From: Microcoleus asticus IPMA8
GTDB lineage: Bacteria > Cyanobacteriota > Cyanobacteriia > Cyanobacteriales > Microcoleaceae
NCBI RefSeq assembly: GCF_013179805.1
Contig: NZ_SRRZ01000017.1
Span: 16,830-80,829, forward strand
Length of the DNA stretch: 64,000 nucleotides
Reading direction: 5' to 3'
Program-made: the position numbers and the translations under genes
Notes under the pieces: generated by a model
What the model saw: only the letters and a program-made list of their open reading frames with translations
Told to the model about the DNA's origin: nothing
Databases searched by the model: none
In this document: positions 16,826 to 25,685 of the stretch, one piece after another
Layout of the letters: each line of letters starts with the position of its first letter
How positions within the stretch are numbered: position 1 is the first letter of the stretch

Positions 16826-17248
16826 TTATTCTGGTGCCATCAAACCTTCTAAGCTAGAAGGAATGGTGAACATATAATAAATTACCCCAGTCCCTAGGAT
16901 GGCGATCGCGAGGCTGAAAAGAATTACCCAGCGATCGGTAGGTTCATAAGTATCGTAATCGATATCGTGGCGGACGCCGAAGTAGTGCTTAGTTGATAAG
17001 AGCACTGTCAGCAAACCCACTATTGAAAAAAGCAAACCCAACTTCCAACCATTGCCGGGACTTGGCAGCAGAGGGGGATGGAAGGCGCGAAGGCGCACGA
17101 TAACTACGCCAAAACCCATCAGCGATATTGCTGTCCGCATCCATGCTAAATAAGTGCGCTCGTTTGCCAAGTGATCCCGCACCCGCGACGGATTTGGTCG
17201 CTTAATCTTTTCTGTATTTACTTTCGTGGATTTCCAATTTAATAGCAT
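16826..17248 (-). CDS. DUF202 (YidH-like) membrane protein, first copy
   Basis: A protein of 140 residues with the DUF202 core ANERTYLAWMRTAISLMGFGVVIVRLR, a second helix (LGLLFSIVGLLTVLLSTKHYF) and a third after DTYEPTDRW. The start ATG at 17248 is preceded by AAAAGG at suitable spacing and is preferred to a TTG at 17275. The gene lies between the secreted 225-residue protein (about 145 bp upstream) and its paralogue (about 60 bp downstream). Function of the family is not established. Confidence 0.86.
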   Translation of the reverse strand: MLLNWKSTKVNTEKIKRPNPSRVRDHLANERTYLAWMRTAISLMGFGVVIVRLRAFHPPLLPSPGNGWKLGLLFSIVGLLTVLLSTKHYFGVRHDIDYDTYEPTDRWVILFSLAIAILGTGVIYYMFTIPSSLEGLMAPE

Positions 17249-17394
17249 AGATCGACCTTTTAATATTAACTCCAAATATGAAGGTAAACCGATATATTTT
17301 CGCTGGGACGATTATCCGCCGGGGTTCGATCCCCGGCTGGTTCTTGCGTTGCCACGGGCTTTACACAGCCGATCGCATTACAAGTTCACCAAAA

Positions 17395-18072
17395 CTAATC
17401 ATTTTCCTCAGTAGGTGCGTTGGGAAGTTGCGAATCTATGTAAGCCTGAGTCACGTCAGGAACAAACCAATTCGCATCCCCAGGCTGGAAAACTTTAGCA
17501 GTAGGAACGTTGAATTCTACAGCCCCCGTATCGGGATTAGCTCTCGCTACAAATTGAGTTCCGTCAACTATCTTAACAGCTAGACCGCCAGTCAATTCTT
17601 CTGAAGGTTGATCGGTCGTTCTTAAATCGGTTGCATTGACATCGCTGGGTAGAAAAATCCCATCGCAATCCCATTTATGTTCAGTTGTTTGGCCGTCAGC
17701 TAGAAAATACAGGGCATTATCGTAAGAAGAGTCCGCTGCTTTTTTGCCTTTCGGACCGTAGACAGCCAGGGTTTTCCCTGTCTCGTTGCGGCACTGACCC
17801 CAAGGTTTTCCCGTTTCTAAAGTGTATTTTTGAAACTCCAATTGAGAGATTTTTTTGTGGAGTTCTTTAGGGGTATAATTCTGGGCGCTATCGGGTGAGT
17901 CTTTCGCAGCCTTGAGAGTGTTCAGAGCTTCAGTCAGAGCTTCACTCACCTCTATGTAGTCGGGATTGCTCGCATATCTCGGCGTTTTTGGAGCGTCGGC
18001 CCAGGAGGGAGGAACGAATACTAAATTGGCGACCATTACCAAGAGCACTAAAACAAATTTGAACATTTTCAC
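17395..18072 (-). CDS. Secreted hypothetical protein, 225 aa
   Basis: Residues 1-25 form a Sec signal peptide (MKMFKFVLVLLVMVANLVFV with an Ala-Asp-Ala cleavage region at SWADA). The mature part contains a helical segment (ALTEALNTLKAAKDS) and then a beta-rich region with two cysteines (WGQCRNETGKTLAVYGP and KWDCDGIF), which may form a disulfide. No known family is recognised. The start GTG at 18072 is preceded by AGGAGA with good spacing. It heads the minus-strand cassette with the two DUF202 proteins, suggesting that an exported component works with them, which is inference. Confidence 0.75.
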   Translation of the reverse strand: MKMFKFVLVLLVMVANLVFVPPSWADAPKTPRYASNPDYIEVSEALTEALNTLKAAKDSPDSAQNYTPKELHKKISQLEFQKYTLETGKPWGQCRNETGKTLAVYGPKGKKAADSSYDNALYFLADGQTTEHKWDCDGIFLPSDVNATDLRTTDQPSEELTGGLAVKIVDGTQFVARANPDTGAVEFNVPTAKVFQPGDANWFVPDVTQAYIDSQLPNAPTEEND

Positions 18073-18605
18073 AATTTTTCTCCTTTTCTAGATTGTCAGG
18101 TTTTTTCCAACTTTCTGTTTGCTTGCTATTTTAGGACTTAGGCAAAAACCAGATCTCTTTAACTTGTTTGCCCGATCGACCAAATTTTGCAGAATCGAAA
18201 AATCTGGTTTTTTAGCGTTCTACCTATTGTCAAAGCCGAGCTGCGTGGGGTATTGGCGAAGTGTTCGGGCGATATTTTAGCGATTCATCCTCAAGTTTTT
18301 AGCTTTGTTTGACTCACCACTACAAGATTTATTGATACCACAGGTATCTTGTTGCCTAAGTCGGACAATTAACTAGCTCAAAAGATGGTTTCAACTTTCG
18401 TGAATACTTGAGGCTAAATTACTTTGAAGCTGCTTTTAGCTTGATTACTCACTTCATCATTAACTTAGCATATTTCTTAATATATTTCAATCGATTTAGC
18501 GCTATTTTTAAGCAAATAATTGTTAAGGTGAAAATGATGAGTTAGGACTTATGGTCTGGCAATTTATCTACCTATAGAGGGATGCAAATAGCGAAGGGCT
18601 AATTA
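18073..18605. other. Intergenic region between membrane cassettes
   Basis: A 533-bp AT-rich region without a recognisable gene. An 11-bp inverted repeat pairs AAAAACCAGAT (18144-18154) with ATCTGGTTTTT (18202-18212). The right half ends in a T-run on the + strand, so it may be a weak terminator. The rest shows no repeats or coding signal and presumably contains the promoter of the 225-residue secreted protein. Confidence 0.45.
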
Positions 18606-19265
18606 TTAGTTAGATTGAAATTGCGGGAGCAGGCGATAAGTACCGCTTTCAATCAGAATAAATATTCCCAAACCAATCAAAACAAAAGGAACAACAACCT
18701 TGCTATAGCGAGTCAAAATACGGGCGATCGCCCTTTGGCGAGTTAATCGGTAAGCGAGATAAGACCAAACACCTACCATCACCGAGAAAACCGCCAAAAT
18801 CACCACCAAGCTCGGCAAATCGATGCTAGCAAACAGCGGCAAATAAATACCGATGTTGTCACCCCCGTTGGCTATAGTAACAGCAGCCACATTCAAAGTT
18901 TGGGGGTTGAAAAGATTTGCTATTTTTGACACAAGTGAATTAGATTTCCGGTTAAATTCGCCAGATACGGCTTGTACGTCATTTTCCTCATTATCTCTCT
19001 TGACTAAGTGACTGATGCCGATCGCGATCGGAACCAAACCCAGCAAGCCAATCCAAGCTGTCGGCACAATTAAACCGCCAAAAAAACCCGGCAAACTAGC
19101 AGCGATGAGTGCTGCAAATCCGAGGTACTTACCGACAAAGATATGCCGGGGGCGGAAAGTATCGTTTACCTGGGCGAAAAACAGCATGGAAAGCACCATA
19201 TCGTCTATATTGGTTGCGGCGAAAGATGTAATCCCGGCAATAATCGCTGCTGCAATCCAATTCAT
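18606..19265 (-). CDS. CadD-like cadmium/cation transporter, downstream copy
   Basis: A 219-residue membrane protein of the CadD (cadmium resistance transporter) family. The two family hallmarks are ATNIDDMVLSMLFFAQVN near the N-terminus and ANGGDNIGIYLPLFA in the second half, each containing acidic residues within membrane helices. About six helices are predicted, with a charged central loop (KRDNEENDVQA). The ATG at 19265 with GGGA upstream is preferred to a TTG at 19280. It starts about 20 bp after the stop of its paralogue, so the two form a tandem operon. Substrate could be Cd, another divalent ion, or something else. Confidence 0.83.
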   Translation of the reverse strand: MNWIAAAIIAGITSFAATNIDDMVLSMLFFAQVNDTFRPRHIFVGKYLGFAALIAASLPGFFGGLIVPTAWIGLLGLVPIAIGISHLVKRDNEENDVQAVSGEFNRKSNSLVSKIANLFNPQTLNVAAVTIANGGDNIGIYLPLFASIDLPSLVVILAVFSVMVGVWSYLAYRLTRQRAIARILTRYSKVVVPFVLIGLGIFILIESGTYRLLPQFQSN

Positions 19266-19285
19266 GTGCTGTCCCTGCAATTTTT

Positions 19286-19990
19286 CTAAACTTCAGTTTC
19301 CCTGGCGTTACCTCTGCTCATAGTTATCAAACAGAAACAGCAACCAACTAAAGATATTATACTTAAAGTTGGGCTTGCCAGAGTGCCGCTTTCCACCAGA
19401 ATCGCCATTCCCAATCCGATCAAAACAAAAGGCACAAGCTGATTGCCGTAGCGAGTCAGAGTATCTGCGATCGCCCGCATCTGAATTAACCGATAAGCAG
19501 CGTAGCACCAAACGCCCACCATCGCGAAGAATACAGCGAGAATCACCGCCAAACTTTCTAAAGTATTGCTAGCAAAAAGCGGTACATATATCCCGATATT
19601 GTCGCCCCCATTTGCCACCGTCACCCCTGCTACGCTGTAAGTTTGAGGAGACAGAAAATTGCTAAAAAAAGATTTCTCAGATTGCTCTAATTCTGCCTCA
19701 GCTTCCGAATCGTCAGTTTCTGGATTCAGCAAGCGGCTAAGCCCGATCGCAATTGGCAGCAAACCCAGCATTCCGATCCAATCTGGCGGAAAGATTAAGC
19801 GGCCAAAAAACCCCGGAATGCTAATCAAAACCAGTGCCGTAAAGCCCAGAAACTGACCGAAGACGATATGCCTGTGCCGAAATACTGCATTCACCTGCGA
19901 GAAAAACAGCAGCAGAATCAGAATATCGTCAAGATTCGTAGCTGTAAAAGCTGTCATACCCGTAGAAATTGCTGTTAGTAATTCATTCAT
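19286..19990 (-). CDS. CadD-like cadmium/cation transporter, upstream copy
   Basis: A 234-residue paralogue of the downstream protein with matching motifs TATNLDDILILLLFFSQVN and ANGGDNIGIYVPLFASN. It has a Glu-rich cytoplasmic loop (NPETDDSEAEAELEQSEKS) in the middle and an extra C-terminal helix. About six to seven membrane helices are seen. The ATG at 19990 has AAGGAGAT upstream, a strong ribosome binding site. CadD-family proteins act in heavy-metal export or sequestration. The paired arrangement suggests a heterodimer or substrate diversification. Confidence 0.84.
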   Translation of the reverse strand: MNELLTAISTGMTAFTATNLDDILILLLFFSQVNAVFRHRHIVFGQFLGFTALVLISIPGFFGRLIFPPDWIGMLGLLPIAIGLSRLLNPETDDSEAEAELEQSEKSFFSNFLSPQTYSVAGVTVANGGDNIGIYVPLFASNTLESLAVILAVFFAMVGVWCYAAYRLIQMRAIADTLTRYGNQLVPFVLIGLGMAILVESGTLASPTLSIISLVGCCFCLITMSRGNARETEV

Positions 19991-20065
19991 TTCTGTATCT
20001 CCTTAATTTTTTTGCTGGGTTTTTACGCCTGCTTTTTTTACTGCGTCAAATCTTTGAATCAAATC

Positions 20066-20224
20066 AATGTAGGGTAGGCACTGCCCACCAGGGCCTGTAA
20101 CAGGGTGAGTTGCAAATGTTTTGGTGGGGGGAGTGCCACCCTACAATTACTAATTAAAGGCTTGTTAGAGCGTAAGTTGCCAATGTTTTGGTGGGCCGTG
20201 CCCACCCTACAATTACTAATCAAA
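20066..20224. repeat. Dispersed GGTGGGC...GCCCACC repeats
   Basis: Two partly identical segments at about 20110-20158 and 20176-20224 share TGTTTTGGTGGG, a palindromic GTGCCCACCC core and the tail ACCCTACAATTACTAAT. A third degenerate core (GGGCACTGCCCACC type) lies near 20072-20090. This is a non-coding palindromic repeat family between the APC permease 3' end and the CadD pair. Open frames across it are not genes. Confidence 0.72.
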
Positions 20225-20278
20225 GCCGTTGTTGTCGATCGATACTGTATTCAATCGAACACCGCCGTAAATTGCATT

Positions 20279-21721
20279 TTATACCTCGAATTTGGCGTGA
20301 ATTGCGTCAATAACCTGCTCCATCGAACCAACAAGTTCAGGATAGCGCCGCCGCTGCAAGAAAAACCATCCGCAAGTAGCCACCAAGTACATCAAGAACA
20401 AGTAAGGAAACGCATCGTAAGGAGCTTCGGGAACTGGGAACATAGTGCTGCCTGGAATGCCCACGCTGCCCGCAATCGGAATCATCATAAATGCGATCGC
20501 CGCCACCGAAAACGCTACATCTCGCACGCGCAATTTACCAATTTTGTGCAGGTAAACCGGAGCTGCGATCGAAATCAAGATGTATACCGTTAAAAATCCG
20601 TAGCTGCAAATTGCCCCCAAATAACCCATACAATCGAACAGTTTGATGTTAAACATAGACATGACAGCAGGCACCAAAAATGTCATAAATGTACACATCG
20701 TTACTGCAACGTGGGGAGTTCTATTAGATGAATGCGCTACACCTAATGAAGAGTGAAACAAACCGTGGCGCGCCATCATAAAAAACACTCTCGCCGCTGG
20801 ATTGATGCTGCCGAGCACGCAAGCAAAAAAGCTAAATAAAGCGCCCAAAGCCACTAACTCTCCCAGCCAACCCATGCCCACTTGTTGCGCCAGAAAACTC
20901 AGAGGTTCTTCAGTATTAGTAATAGAAACTCCAGTACCGCTAAAACCCAAAACCTCAATATAGGTCATCAAAATGAAGAATAAGCCTGCCATGACAGCAC
21001 TGCCCATAACAGCCTTGGGGATATTTTTTAAGGGTTTTTTCGCTTCGTCGCCCAGAGATGTAGCACTTTCAAAACCAGAGAAACCAAACATTACTAATAC
21101 AAGTCCCGTCGCTATGTTGCCGGGAGTTACGCCTTCTAAAGTTAATTGGGACATATCTAAGGCAAAACCTTTGTGCGCCCAGATGATAATTCCTAAAAGT
21201 GCGATCGCCGCCACTGATGCCCCCTCTAGCCACAGCATCGCCATAGCTGAAAGCTGGATATCTTTGTAACCTGCATACCAAGCAACCCCGGCCCCGATCG
21301 ATAACAGCGTAATCGGTGACGGATGGATGCCTAAATGACCGATGAAACTACCCGTAAAGTTGGCAAAACCACACAAAACGGACATCGCAGTAAATAGATA
21401 AGCTAGTACCAAACTCCAGCCGCAAATTACGCCGGCAGTAGGGCCAAGTCCTTTAACAATGTAAGAATAAAGAGAACCAGCAGAAGCCGATCGACTCGCA
21501 AATTGGTTGATATTGATGCTGACAAATACTAGGCCGATCAAGCCGATCGCAAAACTCAGCCAAGCCCCGTTTCCTGAAAGAGCGACGATTAAACCTATAT
21601 TAGATGCTGGTATAGTTGTAGGTGCAATGACGGCAAAGGATTGAGCTAAAACCTCCCCGAAGGAGAGGCAGTCCGGCTTTAAGCCGTGTGCACTGTGATT
21701 TTTTTGCGTTTTCTTGGTCAT
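20279..21721 (-). CDS. APC family amino acid permease
   Basis: A 480-residue transporter with about twelve membrane helices and the N-terminal APC pattern LSFGEVLAQSFAVIAPTTIPASNIG. The first helix is broken by a Pro/Gly-rich segment, as is typical for the fold. SASAGSLYSYIVKGLGP and FGFSGFESATSLGDEAKKP are family motifs. It imports amino acids or amines by cation symport, but the exact substrate cannot be read from sequence. The gene is divergent from a LysR regulator with about 380 bp between, a common arrangement for regulator and target. Confidence 0.88.
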   Translation of the reverse strand: MTKKTQKNHSAHGLKPDCLSFGEVLAQSFAVIAPTTIPASNIGLIVALSGNGAWLSFAIGLIGLVFVSININQFASRSASAGSLYSYIVKGLGPTAGVICGWSLVLAYLFTAMSVLCGFANFTGSFIGHLGIHPSPITLLSIGAGVAWYAGYKDIQLSAMAMLWLEGASVAAIALLGIIIWAHKGFALDMSQLTLEGVTPGNIATGLVLVMFGFSGFESATSLGDEAKKPLKNIPKAVMGSAVMAGLFFILMTYIEVLGFSGTGVSITNTEEPLSFLAQQVGMGWLGELVALGALFSFFACVLGSINPAARVFFMMARHGLFHSSLGVAHSSNRTPHVAVTMCTFMTFLVPAVMSMFNIKLFDCMGYLGAICSYGFLTVYILISIAAPVYLHKIGKLRVRDVAFSVAAIAFMMIPIAGSVGIPGSTMFPVPEAPYDAFPYLFLMYLVATCGWFFLQRRRYPELVGSMEQVIDAIHAKFEV

Positions 21722-21882
21722 TTATCTTCTCTATTTTTGTCGATCGACTTTTGGCGATCGGCTTCAAATTGTCGGTTCTGCTTCAGCCTCGGGCAGAGTG
21801 TTCTGACGCTTGAGTCTAACTGTAAGACCCTTGAGCCGTAAAATCAAATGTTGTTTTTTATCGAATTCATAAATGCAAGTGA

Positions 21883-22065
21883 TGCAGTGCCGCGGCAAAA
21901 GAACTGTTGGAAGACGGTACCTATCTGTCGCCACAAGCTCAAACCCTTGACGTTAAGAGGAAAATTGAAATAGCGGCTGCTAACCGTGCTTTTTGGGGAA
22001 TTCCAACCTGTACAATAGAGTCGATGGAAAAGTTCAGGTCAAAGCTTAGCCGCCAGAGATTTTAA
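21883..22065 (+). CDS. Possible small ORF or gene remnant before the LysR gene
   Basis: A stop-to-stop open frame of 60 codons whose translation has protein-like composition (LLEDGTYLSPQAQTLDVKRK ... AANRAFWGIPTCTIESMEKF). There is no ATG near the front; the first usable start would be TTG at 21907, without a clear ribosome binding site. It ends 39 bp before the LysR start. I do not recognise it. It could be a short gene with an unusual start, the 3' remnant of a decayed gene, or chance. Confidence 0.3.
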   Translation, partial: CSAAAKELLEDGTYLSPQAQTLDVKRKIEIAAANRAFWGIPTCTIESMEKFRSKLSRQRF

Positions 22066-22104
22066 TCTCAAAAAATAACTGTATTTAGTAAAGGGGCACT
22101 CAGA

Positions 22105-23046
22105 ATGGCCGGAATGACGCTTGACCAACTGCGAGTTTTTATAGCTGTAGCCGAACACCTGCACTTCAGTCGCGCGGCGGAGGAACTTTACATCACTCAA
22201 CCCGCTGTCAGTGCGGCAATCCAAAGCTTAGAGGCACAATATGGAGTAAAACTATTTCACCGCATCGGCCGCCACATCGAAATCACTGAAGCCGGGAAGT
22301 TGCTGCAAGTTGAAACGCAGAAAATTCTCGACCAAGTTGCTTTGACTGAGAGAGGTTTGCGGGAGTTAAACGATTTGCAGCGAGGCGATTTAAAATTGGG
22401 TTGCAGTCTGACCATTGGCAATTATTGGCTGCCTGATAAAATTAGCAAGTTCAAACAGAAATATCCTGGTATTTGCGTGAATTGTACTCTGGCAAATGCC
22501 GAAGAAATTTGTGCGGGTACGGCGACGGGAACATTTGATTTGGGTTTAGTGACCGGAGACATCAAAGCTTCGCTTAAGAACACTCTGGAGGAAGAAGTTA
22601 TAGGCAGCGAACGCTTGCTGATTGTTGTTGGCAAATCTCACCCTTGGTTTGAACGGGCAGAGGTGAGTTTAACGGAAATTGCGCAAACGGATTGGGTAAT
22701 GCGAGAAGCTGGTTCTGGAGTTCAGCAAATGTTGGAACAAGCTTTGCAAAGTTGGGGCATTAATCCCCATGAATTGAATGTCACTTTAGTTTTGAACAGC
22801 AGTGAAATGGTCAAAGCAGTGGTGGAAAGCGGCACAGGTGCAGCGGCGATTCCTGAATTGATGGTAAAAAAAGAATTGCAGCTATCCACACTGCGATCGA
22901 TTAAAATTATAGATAGTCAACAAAGTTCTAATGTATCTTTTGAAATAATTAAACCAGTTTTGAAACTGAAGCACAAACAGCGTTTTCAAACTGGAATTAC
23001 TAAAGCTTTTGAACAGATCTTAAGTCAAGATTCTGATAATTGGTAA
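22105..23046 (+). CDS. LysR family transcriptional regulator
   Basis: A 313-residue LysR-type regulator. The N-terminal helix-turn-helix (TLDQLRVFIAVAEHLHFSRAAEELYITQPAVSAAIQSLE) is complete, followed by a linker helix and a periplasmic-binding-protein-like effector domain from about residue 95 (GDLKLGCSLTIGNYWLP). A start three codons later (MTLDQL, 22114) is equally possible. These regulators bind as tetramers and often control a divergent gene, here the APC permease at 20279-21721. The effector-domain opening resembles CysL/CbbR-type members, but the ligand is unknown. Confidence 0.9.
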   Translation: MAGMTLDQLRVFIAVAEHLHFSRAAEELYITQPAVSAAIQSLEAQYGVKLFHRIGRHIEITEAGKLLQVETQKILDQVALTERGLRELNDLQRGDLKLGCSLTIGNYWLPDKISKFKQKYPGICVNCTLANAEEICAGTATGTFDLGLVTGDIKASLKNTLEEEVIGSERLLIVVGKSHPWFERAEVSLTEIAQTDWVMREAGSGVQQMLEQALQSWGINPHELNVTLVLNSSEMVKAVVESGTGAAAIPELMVKKELQLSTLRSIKIIDSQQSSNVSFEIIKPVLKLKHKQRFQTGITKAFEQILSQDSDNW

Positions 23047-23165
23047 TTCATAAATTACGCAGGAATACTCAAGAAAGCTGGTTTTTTACCGACATAAAAA
23101 GCTAAACGCCGTGTATTTTCGTAAAGAAACCCGGTTTCTGGCCACCAGCGCGTCCAGGATGATAA

Positions 23166-24011
23166 TTATCTCTCAACCAATTTCCTCAAGTCCAATAAAT
23201 TTTTACCTCCATCACCAACAATCATCGGCAATTTCCCATTCCATTTTTCTATAGCCTGCCTTTCCAAAAATTCCGGAGTCAAATTGTCCCGCAGCAACCT
23301 TTGCACTTCGGCTTCTCCCTTGGCTAAATTTACCTTAGCCTCGGCCTCTTTTACTGCCTTCAGCGCTAAAAACTCCCCTCTTTTTGCCTCCTGTTCGGCA
23401 ATTTGTTTCGCCTCCACTGCATCGCTAAACCGCTCAGAAAAATGAACGTGTACTAAAGAAATATCGTCAACGGCAATATGATATGTAACCAGTCTCAAGG
23501 TCAAATAATCATCAACTGCGGCTTTAACTTCTCCCCGTTTAGTAATAATTTCTTCAGCCGTGTATTTTGCCATAACTGCTTTTAATACTTCTTCAACTGC
23601 CGGATCGATAATGCGAGTAACTACTTCTTTTTCGTCACCTATTTGTTGAAAAATAGCATTAGCTTCTTCTGGAATAATGTGCCAGTTCAGCGCTACATCC
23701 GTGAAAACATCTTGCAAATCTTTTGAGGAAGCTTCAGCGGAACTTTCCTGTTTTTGCACCCTGACGCTCAACTTTTTTACAGTATAAACTATGGGGACTA
23801 TTACGTGAATTCCTTCTCCGAGTACCTGTTCTTCCACTTTACCAAACTGCATCATCACGCCCCGTTCTCCAGCGTTGACAATGACAAAAAATCTGGACAT
23901 AATAGCTAAAAACACTATCACTAGAGCTAGTATAACAGCTCTGTCAAATTCCTTATTTTTTTTATTGCTTGATTTGAGTGAGTCAACGTTACTGCTGGAT
24001 TCTCCCACCAT
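23166..24011 (-). CDS. Prohibitin/SPFH-domain membrane protein
   Basis: A 281-residue protein with one N-terminal membrane helix (about 24-46, AVILALVIVFLAIMSRFFVI) and the SPFH/band-7 domain beginning at NAGERGVMMQFGKVEEQVLGEG. It ends in an Ala/Glu/Lys-rich coiled coil (VEAKQIAEQEAKRGEFLALKAV). Length and order match bacterial prohibitin homologues, which form rings on the membrane and influence membrane proteases and protein quality. The neighbouring gene encodes a c-di-GMP enzyme, with no obvious functional link. A stop-codon-proximal repeat-like sequence (AAACCCGGTTTCT) lies just downstream. Confidence 0.9.
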   Translation of the reverse strand: MVGESSSNVDSLKSSNKKNKEFDRAVILALVIVFLAIMSRFFVIVNAGERGVMMQFGKVEEQVLGEGIHVIVPIVYTVKKLSVRVQKQESSAEASSKDLQDVFTDVALNWHIIPEEANAIFQQIGDEKEVVTRIIDPAVEEVLKAVMAKYTAEEIITKRGEVKAAVDDYLTLRLVTYHIAVDDISLVHVHFSERFSDAVEAKQIAEQEAKRGEFLALKAVKEAEAKVNLAKGEAEVQRLLRDNLTPEFLERQAIEKWNGKLPMIVGDGGKNLLDLRKLVER

Positions 24012-24067
24012 ATTCTACCCCGACGATAGCACTTAATTATAGGACAAATATTGACTTAACCGATATT

Positions 24068-25267
24068 CTATTTGCCTTCCACCAGCAACTGTTCAAAATC
24101 TGCGGCAGGCACAGGAGGACTGAACAAATATCCTTGCATTGTATCGCAATTGTAGCGCCAGAGAAAATCTTTTTCGGCTTCCGTCTCAACTCCTTCGGCA
24201 ATTACCTCAAGACAGAGAGTGTGCGCCATTTCAATAATAGCTTTTACAATCGCTGCATTGGTGCAACCCTCGGTGATATTGCTGATAAAACAGCGGTCAA
24301 TTTTTAAAGTATCGAATGGGTATTGCGCCAGATAGCTTAAAGAAGAATACCCAGTTCCAAAATCGTCAATAGATATACAAACTCCCAAATTTTTCAATTG
24401 TTGCAAAGTAGCGATCGCACTTTCGGCATCCTCCACCATCAAACTTTCAGTCAGCTCTAATTCCAAACTGCTCGGTTCCAAACCAGTTTCTGCTAAAATT
24501 TGAGCAACTCTGCTGCTGAGCTCCGGTTGGTGAAATTGGCGCGGCGACAGATTCACCGCTACCCGCAGCGAAAAACCTGCATTTTGCCAAACTTGCATTT
24601 GCCTGCAAGCTGTGTGCAAAACCCACTCGCCTAACTGTACAATGAAGCCAGTTGCTTCCGCAGACGGAATAAATTCTGCGGGCGAAATCAGCCCTTTTTC
24701 TGGATGCAGCCAGCGTACTAAAGCTTCTGCGCTCATAATTTTACCAGTCTGGACATTGACCTGCGGCTGATAATAAACTTGGAATTCTTCTCGTTCCAAT
24801 GCGTCGCGCAAACTTGTTTTTATCTGGTCTAATTTGTCGGCTGCATCTTGGATCAATTCGCTGCTTGGCCGCAAAGTATTGTACTTTTCGGCGACAGCTT
24901 CTTGTTTTTTCAAGCGGCTCGATATCGCCCCCACAAGTTCAGCTTTAGTAAAAGGTTTAGTCAGATAATCATCTGCTCCCAATTCCATACCTTGCCGCAT
25001 TTCAGAGCGATCGGCTTTACCGGTGAGAAAAACAAAAGGCAGTGTAGCAGTAACAGGATTAGATCGCAAGGCCACCAGCACGCCGTACCCGTCAAGTTCC
25101 GGCATCATCACATCGCAAAGAATCACGTCGGGAAGATTTGACACCGCCGCATTTAAACCTTGCGCTCCATTTTCTGCACCCGTCACGTCGAAACCTTCAG
25201 CTTTGAGGAGTTTGAGAATATTCTCCCGGATTATTTGCTCGTCCTCAATCACTAAAATCTTTTTCAT
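24068..25267 (-). CDS. Response regulator with EAL domain (c-di-GMP phosphodiesterase)
   Basis: A 399-residue two-domain protein. The receiver domain (1-120) has the phospho-acceptor Asp in LPDVILCDVMMPELDG, the conserved Thr in FLTGKAD and Lys in DDYLTKPF. The EAL domain (about 145-395) retains the catalytic and metal-binding motifs: EALVRW, NLSPRQF, ELTESLM, DDFGTGYSSL, LKIDRCFI and EGVETE. It should therefore be an active phosphodiesterase that lowers c-di-GMP after phosphorylation by a sensor kinase. No GGDEF domain is present. The cognate kinase is not adjacent, although orphan kinases occur elsewhere in the window. c-di-GMP controls motility, phototaxis and aggregation in cyanobacteria. 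Confidence 0.92.
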   Translation of the reverse strand: MKKILVIEDEQIIRENILKLLKAEGFDVTGAENGAQGLNAAVSNLPDVILCDVMMPELDGYGVLVALRSNPVTATLPFVFLTGKADRSEMRQGMELGADDYLTKPFTKAELVGAISSRLKKQEAVAEKYNTLRPSSELIQDAADKLDQIKTSLRDALEREEFQVYYQPQVNVQTGKIMSAEALVRWLHPEKGLISPAEFIPSAEATGFIVQLGEWVLHTACRQMQVWQNAGFSLRVAVNLSPRQFHQPELSSRVAQILAETGLEPSSLELELTESLMVEDAESAIATLQQLKNLGVCISIDDFGTGYSSLSYLAQYPFDTLKIDRCFISNITEGCTNAAIVKAIIEMAHTLCLEVIAEGVETEAEKDFLWRYNCDTMQGYLFSPPVPAADFEQLLVEGK

Positions 25268-25685
25268 ACGTCATTCCCTGAAAGCGATATAATTGACCCT
25301 CTAGCTGAAAGCGATAAGCGTGGCAATAACTGAGAACGCACAGCTCGGCTAAACAGCCGAAGCTTTTCCGACCAAAATAGCAGACTCCCCTGAAAAACGG
25401 TAATTTTTCAAAGATAACTAGATTAATGTTTCTCTGTTTACTCAGCGCCGTCCGTATTATTACAAGCTTAATTAATAATGTCTAAACTAATTCTAGGCGA
25501 TCGACAGTTAGCATCGCCCTGAATAAATGCTAAACTAATTGTGCCACCTGAACGAGAGTCTGCAAACAATCTCAGCCTATTTATAACAGTTGCAAAAAAT
25601 AATGCAACTGCAAGCAAGTTCCAAAGCCTTGCGGAGTCAGTCTTTTCCCATTCTTCAATGTAAAATCTCAACTTTCAAATCTCAA
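25268..25685. other. Divergent intergenic region before the SOUL gene
   Basis: An AT-rich region between the divergent REC-EAL and SOUL genes. The frame of the SOUL gene is open back to 25590, but that extension lacks similarity to the family. A short hairpin with arms CGGCT and AGCCG near 25352-25365 is the only structure noticed. Promoters for both genes are expected here. Confidence 0.4.

Noticed and set aside
17318..17338. T-arm-like hairpin (GCCGGGG-TTCGAT-CCCCGGC) resembling a tRNA
   Set aside because: Neither an acceptor stem nor an anticodon arm can be built from the flanking bases; it is a simple hairpin between two minus-strand genes.
20105..20593. Plus-strand 162-codon open frame
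   Set aside because: It consists of palindromic repeat plus antisense of the APC permease gene.
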